Positions 57,501-64,000 of a DNA stretch of 64,000 bases are shown here, one piece after another (position 1 is the stretch's first letter; each line of letters starts with the position of its first letter). The DNA comes from Myrica gale (taxonomy: Eukaryota; Streptophyta; Magnoliopsida; Fagales; Myricaceae). The position numbers were made by a program, and so were the translations under genes. The DNA lies in the NCBI GenBank assembly GCA_963930655.1, contig OZ005602.1:28719840-28783839 (forward strand), read 5' to 3'. The notes beneath the pieces are model-generated. The model was not told the DNA's origin. It did no database searches and saw only the letters and a program-made list of their open reading frames with translations.

Positions 57501-60500
57501 TGCAACAAACAAATCTCATGCCCAAAAGCTGTCTTTCTGCAAGCCAACTTTGATCGTAACCCATCAACCACTTCCCTAAACAGTGAAAAGTATTAATATG
57601 AATAAAGAAAAATCAGTTACTTTTGTTGTATCTCCTTATTTATCAAGTATAACTTGTTTCTCCTTGTAATGTTATCATTTATCCCAATAACTTAAGCTGT
57701 CAAGAAGAGAGATTTTATTATTTGAATTATATTCTCTTTTACTGAGAACCGGATAAATCTTGGATAGTAGTTGGGCCTTTGGTGCTTTTCCCGTTCTCGG
57801 AGAAACACCACTCACACGGTTCTAATTGAAATCAGAAATTAATATTGTTTCGTTTACAAGCTTCAATAAATAGAATGCTAACAAAAATGTCAATGTCTGA
57901 ATCAAAATGCAGGCACAGTACATGAGTAATGATCCAGGCTATGTCAACTGCACAAAGAAGGAATGCAAGGAATATAAGGAAGGCAAATGCTTGACAACCA
58001 CTTGCAGTGGTTCATTGAGGTTTCATGTCATTAATATCAGAACCGACATCCAGTTCGTACTGTTTGCCGGTGGATTCGATACACCTTGCGTCTTAACTAG
58101 GTCAAACCCTGTGAATTTTGCTAATCCAAAACAGCCATTATATGGACATCTATCAAGCATAGATTCAACTGGAACATCAGTAAGCAATAAACATTTTGTG
58201 TCATTTTTTTGCTTCCAATTAGACACAGCAATGAAATGAAGTGTACAGTAGTCAATAAGTCCATGCTACGAAAAGGATTAGTCTACTTATCAACTGAACA
58301 CTAGGATGGTGATACAGATGAGATTAACGTGGGTAAGTGGTGATGAGGCGCCTCAACAAGTTCAATATGGGCGTGGAAAAACAGAGCCATCACAAGTTAT
58401 TACATTCTCACAAGATGACATGAAGAGTGAGATACTCATGCCAATTCCATTTCTTAAATATAGGGGATTCTTTATGTTTTCTCTTTGTTTTCAGGTCAAT
58501 TTACTGTATTGAGCCTTATAGTACCTTTGCATACTCTTGTGCACTTCTGCACTAATGAGTTTTCTGTTTAACACATTCTTTCACTAAGATAATATATCCG
58601 AAGTATGCCTACTGATTTTCTACTTAAAACTTGCTTTGGGATCGTGAAATCGATAGGTGCTGTTCTACCAAGTCCAGCCAAGGACTTTGGTTGGCATGAC
58701 CCAGGATTCATTCATTCAGCAGTGATGACGGGACTTCAGCCTTCAAGCATCTTCTCCTACAGATATGGAAGGTATGGCTGTGACATCCCATTCTCGTGTG
58801 CTGTTGTTTCCGCCTGTCTTTGGACAAAAATCAGGACAAAATTTTAGACACATAAGGCAAATCTGCACTCCTGCAGAGAACAGAGAAAACAGAGGCAAGG
58901 AAGTGTTTTTTTACCATGCACAAACTTGTATACTTCTGTTTTTTTAGCTCAGACAACCTCATATACTTCAATTTACAGACATTAAAGGTGACAATTATGA
59001 CCAATATTCTTTCCCACATAATCCACCTATTACTTGGTTAAGTTAACTCCCTTGTTACAGATACAACATTTTATGGTGCTGTGAACGGTGAGAGTTAATT
59101 GCATACAGCAAATTACTCTTCAAGAATCCTTTATCTTAGTATTCAGCATGATTCAAAGGAATAATGGAAGTGGTTGCCATAGAATTTTGATCTCTGAGCT
59201 CAAATTATAATTCCAAGTATTCAGTAAGTGGAAGTTCGGACATGTTTGGAACATCTCTGAGATCATGATATAGTTTACTGCTGAGAAGCGTATTGGTATG
59301 GTAACAGTGCGGTGCCTGTAGGAATACGGAGAAACCTAAATAGCTGCACGTGACATCGTTGGATGTTCCCCGTGCTCTAGAGAATTAATCAAGTCTAATC
59401 TCAATATTATGTATTGAATCTTCGTTAAACATGACTAAGATGTTACTAACAGAGCCACTTAACTTCTTTTTTTCTTTTTTCTAAAGCACTCAAGTAACAG
59501 TATAATTCATTGGTTAAAAAAAGTGTGATTCTTTTTATTTCCTCTTTTTTTCATGCGAAGTGATTCAGTTGGTTGGAGTGATGCATTGCAATTCAAGACT
59601 CCACCTGCTGGAGGGTCAGATGAACTCAACTTTCTTGTATATGGTGATATGGGAAAGGCTCCTCGTGATGCTTCTGTTGAACACTACATTCAGGTAAGAC
59701 GAGTTTGTGAGTGAGGCTGTAGAGGTACATCAAAATACTAGACTCCACACGAATCCTTTCAGATTTCCAGTATCTCCTCGTTAAGGACACGAGAAATCTA
59801 ATTCCTCTTGAACCATTTCTGAAAAGGACAGCATTTATTTGTGGAAGACATGTTTGCAGTAAGTGCATAACCTCATACTTCTCATGAACCGCGGTCATAG
59901 TTACCTAGTTACTTCAACATAAGCAACATGCACTAATCCCACAAAAAAAGAAGAAAAAAAGAGCATAAGCAACGTACAATTATCACAGCATCATATCATT
60001 TTCAACTCTTTGATCCAAATTAGTATCAGCGATGACCTGCTGTTCCAATCTAAAGTTTCTACTTTTCAATTGCAAGTACCGTGGCATATGCCAGTGAACT
60101 AAATTTTTGGGAATGGAAACTGATACAGCTGGTACTAACGACCATGTTTCTCAATTTTATCCTACATATAGCCAGGATCCATTTCTGTGATTGAAGCTCT
60201 GACTGACGAAGTAAACTCTGGAAAAGTTGACTCAATCTTCCATGTTGGAGACCTCAGTTACGCAACTGGATTCTTAGTAGAATGGGATTTTTTCCTTCAA
60301 CTTATAAGCCCGGTTGCGTCCAAAGTTCCATACATGACTGCTATTGGAAACCATGAGAGGTAGCATTTTTTCTCCAATTCTTTTCATCTTATTTGCTGTT
60401 AAATAATCCAGATACTTGCATAAAAAAAATTGTCTTAGTGAAACCATGGATGCCGGAAAATTCGGCATTTTCTTTATGATGCTGAAAGAGCTATAATACA

Positions 60501-61718
60501 TAATGCATCAGTGATGGGCCTAAAGATAGCATCAATATAACTCCGAAGCAACAATCAAACTTTTGACTCTATATTTGCTGGCTAGCACTTGGATTGCTAA
60601 TTAATACTGGCTAACTGACAGCCACTTTGCGCACATAAAAAACTGATGATGTGATCCACGAGTGAATCAGTAGTTGGGCATGAATATTTTCTTTATTTTT
60701 GCAGGGATTATGTAGACTCAGGATCAATATACATTACTCCTGATTCAGGTGGTGAATCTGGAGTTCCTTATGAGACTTACTTTCCAATGCCAACCTCAGC
60801 TAAGGATAAGCCATGGTATTCCATAGAACAAGCAAGTGTTCACTTCACCATAATTTCCACTGAGCATGATTGGTCAGAAAATTCTGAGCAGGTAAAATGA
60901 AACAATTAATCTAACTTATGTGTCATAGTACTTGAGACCTATAAAGTTGTTTTTGACTCTTTATTTATGTCATGGGTGTGCTTTTCTGATACAGTATGAG
61001 TGGATGAAAAAAGACATGGCTACCGTTGATCGATCAAAAACCCCTTGGTTAATTTTTATGGGGTAATTAGACTTCACAGACTGGTTGATTTCCTATCTTT
61101 TTTTATTAATGAAATATGCCCTTACTATGTCACAGCATGAATCTCTGCATGTGACCTGGTCTCTGTCAGGCATAAATTCTGAATGGACGATACTTGTCAG
61201 TGCGTCTGTCTAGTTCGAAAGGTCCTCAATATATGTGAACTGAACTCATAAAAATGCTACCAAAAGCAAAGTTGACTTATTTTTAAGTGCAAAGTTAATT
61301 TCAACATGTATTGATACAAGATTTGCTAGTGCAGGCACAGACCCATGTATACTTCAACAACTGGGATCTTTAGTGTGGATAAGAAATTTGTTGAAAATGT
61401 AGAACCATTACTACTTTACAACAAGGTAAACTCATTGAACTTCTTGAATGATCAGTTTTCCCCTTTTTCTTGCATTCTAATATAAAGTTAGGTACATGAT
61501 CTAGGTTGATCTGGCTCTCTTTGGCCATGTCCACAATTATGAGAGAACTTGCGTTGTTTATCAAAAAGAATGCAAAGCCATGCCTACAATGGATGACTAT
61601 GGCATTGAAACTTATGATAACAGAAATTACAGTGCCCCAGTGCAGGCAGTCATTGGTATGGCTGGCTTCACCTTAGACAATTTCACAAACGATGTAAGTA
61701 GATCTCTCTCCCTCCATG

Positions 61719-61768
<50 letters not shown>

Positions 61769-62932
61769 GTTAATTTCCCAAGAATGTATCCATTGAATAT
61801 GTATATACTAAACTGTTATATATCGTAGGTGAACCATTATGTTCATTGTTCTTGTTGTTGGACAGGTGGGCAGTTGGAGTCTACGCAGGATTTCTAAATT
61901 TGGTTATTTAAGAGGGCATGCAACAAAGGAAGAGATAAGTTTTGAGGTTTGTATGAGCAAGTTTGATATCCAAACTCTAACTAGAAAAGACAGTAATTTG
62001 AAAGCTTCAGAGAGGAAATTTGGTATTATATCCTGCACTTGGGAGGTCCTATTTCCATCTATACCTACATAGTGTCATCTTTCTGACAAATTGTCAAATA
62101 TTTAACACTGAATAGGTCATTTGAAATGCCTAAGAGTAAGAAGGTTTTAGCATCATAGGTTAGTCTATTAGGTTGCCCTGTATTATTTTGGTGCTAGAGT
62201 ATCCTGTGGGACTAATGGGGGCAATGCTCTGCCCAGATTTGGAGAACAAAGTTGAGGAGGAGGATAATTGAAAAGAAAACTTACATTACTGTATTGGTTG
62301 ACACAGATTCAGTCAGATGCAGTACCAAGGCGATTATGACCAGTCCACCAAAATCACAAGATATCCTTCTTTTCCTCAAGCCAAAGCCTGTGGGCTTACC
62401 TTTAGACATTCCTATTTGGAATTTTAGATAGATTAGAATGACGTTCTGCTTATTTATGTCCTTTGTGTTTGTATCCTGTAAGTGTGCACCTTTGAGCATA
62501 ATCCCCTAGTGGCTTACATTCTCAGTAAATAAAATGGCTGGTTAAAGAGGTTTCACTGACAGCCTACTGCAATTACCTTTGCATTTGTGAGTAATATTTT
62601 CACAAGTATTGCACACGCTCAAGCTCTTCATTAAAGAAACAGGATATCTGGAAAGGACATAACGTCTTCTGTCTTTTTTTTTATTGGATAGGTACTTGAC
62701 ATTATGTTAGTTACAATACACATTATTATTTTTATTTTAGAACATTTAGAAGTTATCTCACCCGTATTCATCAATCTTCCAGTTTGTGAATGCAGCCACG
62801 AGGGAAATTGAGGACAGGTTCCGCATAACTAAGAACCCAAGTGGAGAATTTGTAGATGTCTCACAAATAATGACTCACTTCGCTGGGATGGCAGTAGATG
62901 AGGCCAAAAAAGAGAGAGATAGAGAGCTGTAG
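54598..62932 (+). CDS. Purple acid phosphatase, PAP27-like, tandem copy C
   Basis: Thirteen exons: 54598-54932, 55055-55142, 57913-58179, 58318-58426, 58657-58771, 59561-59693, 60172-60359, 60705-60891, 60995-61062, 61335-61425, 61505-61693, 61866-61946 and 62783-62932; 666 residues. ATG 54598 (MEPSHSSSWVFKSL) aligns with the starts of A and B; an in-frame ATG at 54559 would add 13 residues. All expected ligands are present (GDMG, GDLSY, GNHE, GHRP, GHVH). It is the most divergent copy: GGESGVPYE replaces GGECGVAYE, so a Cys conserved in A and B is lost, and the last exon runs about 31 residues past the ITK end of the others, with a charged tail ending KKERDREL. Introns 2 (2.8 kb), 5 and 12 are enlarged; intron 2 contains a LINE insertion. 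No frame break. Confidence 0.88.
57087..57448 (+). mobile_element. 5'-truncated LINE insertion in intron 2 of PAP C
   Basis: The insert 57106-57429 is flanked by 19-bp repeats (AATCACCCAATCAGGGCTG at 57087-57105; the same with one T at 57430-57448). The plus strand encodes an RNase H C-terminal fragment (LNANSLAHDITHWAV) like the NRVAHxLA motif of plant LINEs, with stop codons, and ends in an A-rich stretch (CTTTAAAAAA). It has the same orientation as the host gene. Confidence 0.85.
61722..61766. repeat. CT microsatellite in intron 11 of PAP C
   Basis: About 18 uninterrupted CT units, starting about 30 bp after the donor. Similar CT runs follow the donors of TBL intron 1 and occur in PAP B intron 7 (51590-51608). 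Confidence 0.95.
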
Positions 62933-64000
62933 TACCTTTTCCTTCAGATCTATTATAGAATTATGTTTTTCACATGTACGATGTCATAATTTTGTGCGCA
63001 TATATGTGGATTTAATTGGAGGTGTATATAGTGGAATTTCAACCGGACATGATTATATGTCAGGCTCTGATCAAATATTAGTATCCTAATTATTTTTTGT
63101 GCAAGTCTAATAACTATCTTGCAGCTACATTTTCACCTGAGAGGCTAGAGTGTCTTCCATAGAGAAGCCTTCTAAGCATTTCTTGGTTATAATTAAATGA
63201 TTATGTAATCTCTTTTTAGTAGCTTATTGTCACGATAATTTTTCACCTGACATAATGTTTTCCCTAGTTTCTGATAAGAATAGGGAAAATGAGAGGCTGC
63301 GGTAGGTAACTTCCATCACAGAAAGGAAATTAATCTGGTAATGGATGCTTTTTATTTTTCTGGTTTTCTGGCTTTTCCTAAGGAAACAAATGTAGTGGTG
63401 GTGAATTAACCTAAGATCTTAGGAATACATCTTAGCATTAGGGGAATTTCTCGGAAAAAGCCTGAGTTGCAGAACTATAGGTTAAGGAGGCCAAACGAAA
63501 AGGAAAATAAAAATGGAGTTCCTGATCAACCAATTCATAGCCTTATCTCTGCATCACCATCACTGTATATAAAATTGGCCATCCACTGTAAAAAAGAAGC
63601 TGTACTTTACAAGCTAAACAAATGCTGCTATGCGACAGTTTGGAATTATATTGTAATAGTCCAACTGATATATCTAATTCTCTGTAGGAACGTCCACATC
63701 CTAGTATGATCAAATATAAATTCTTCATACAAATATGTAATTATATGTTGGCTAAACGGTTCAGACTACTGGCTACTGCCTCTACGCTACTAAGTTCTTA
63801 AGACTCACATACATTATTAATGACAATAGAGCATTGATACATATATCGCACGCTGCCATAAAGATGCAAAAGACTTTGAGACAAAGTCTCTGGAAATTTA
63901 TCTAGCTAGTCATTCCCCACCCAAAGAAGAAAAACGCAATCTAGAAAGGTTATAGATAGACATTAAGGCTTTAGATCTGTTAGTGTGGTAGTTTACTTTG
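62933..64000. other. Downstream flank of PAP C
   Basis: Expected PAP C 3' UTR, then AT-rich DNA. Open frames such as 63467-63709 show no motif and no gene is called. Confidence 0.5.

Noticed and set aside
34507-62932. A plant biosynthetic gene cluster
   Set aside because: Neighbouring genes belong to unrelated pathways; only the PAP genes are duplicated and they are not a set of successive enzymes.
1-64000. CRISPR array, bacterial-style operons, rRNA genes
   Set aside because: No regularly spaced repeats with unique spacers, no rRNA-like sequence, and gene structure is plainly eukaryotic.

Overview
This window is nuclear DNA of a flowering plant, most likely a eudicot. The genes are split by GT-AG introns, the spacer is AT-rich, and every recognisable protein is of a plant type (ABA2-like dehydrogenase, TBL acetyltransferase, dirigent protein, plant calmodulin-binding domain, CC-NBS-LRR). 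The species cannot be named from the sequence. Function calls rest on motif and family recognition by eye, without database searches. Exon borders were set by keeping the frame across GT-AG sites.

Layout. 1-2400: the last exon of an ABA2-like short-chain dehydrogenase (+); exon 1 lies off the left edge. 2400-3950: spacer with a foldback element and a hAT-type non-autonomous transposon that has a perfect 8-bp target duplication. 3951-9227: a seven-exon plastid TPR protein gene (+) with three reading-frame breaks. 9228-17485: repeat-rich spacer with a LINE 3' end, two miniature LTR elements (TRIM-like) and a foldback element. 17486-20398: one-exon calmodulin-binding protein (+). 21281-22977: four-exon Yae1-domain gene (-), convergent with the previous gene, with a perfect 20-bp hairpin between them. 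23000-27600: spacer with three inverted-repeat elements. 27611-29780: five-exon TBL gene (+). 30510-31085: dirigent gene (+). 31086-34390: repeat-bearing spacer. 34507-38843, 48313-53405 and 54598-62932: three tandem 13-exon purple acid phosphatase genes (+), called A, B and C. A decayed CC-NBS-LRR pseudogene (-), itself hit by a retroposon, lies between A and B at 40796-44772. 62933-64000: nothing recognised.

How the parts relate. The PAP genes are the only gene family expansion here. Exon sizes are almost identical across the copies, all seven expected metal-ligand residues are present in each, and A and B also share core-promoter sequence, so A and B look like the younger pair. The other genes are unrelated neighbours (hormone synthesis, plastid biogenesis, calcium signalling, Fe-S delivery, cell-wall acetylation, lignan or lignin coupling). 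No operon-like or cluster logic is visible. The most informative structure outside genes is the set of small mobile elements whose target duplications can be read directly: one hAT element, two TRIMs, two truncated LINEs, a retroposon inside the NLR, and two tiny poly(A)-type retroposon footprints. I did not find evidence for a wholly new biological system.
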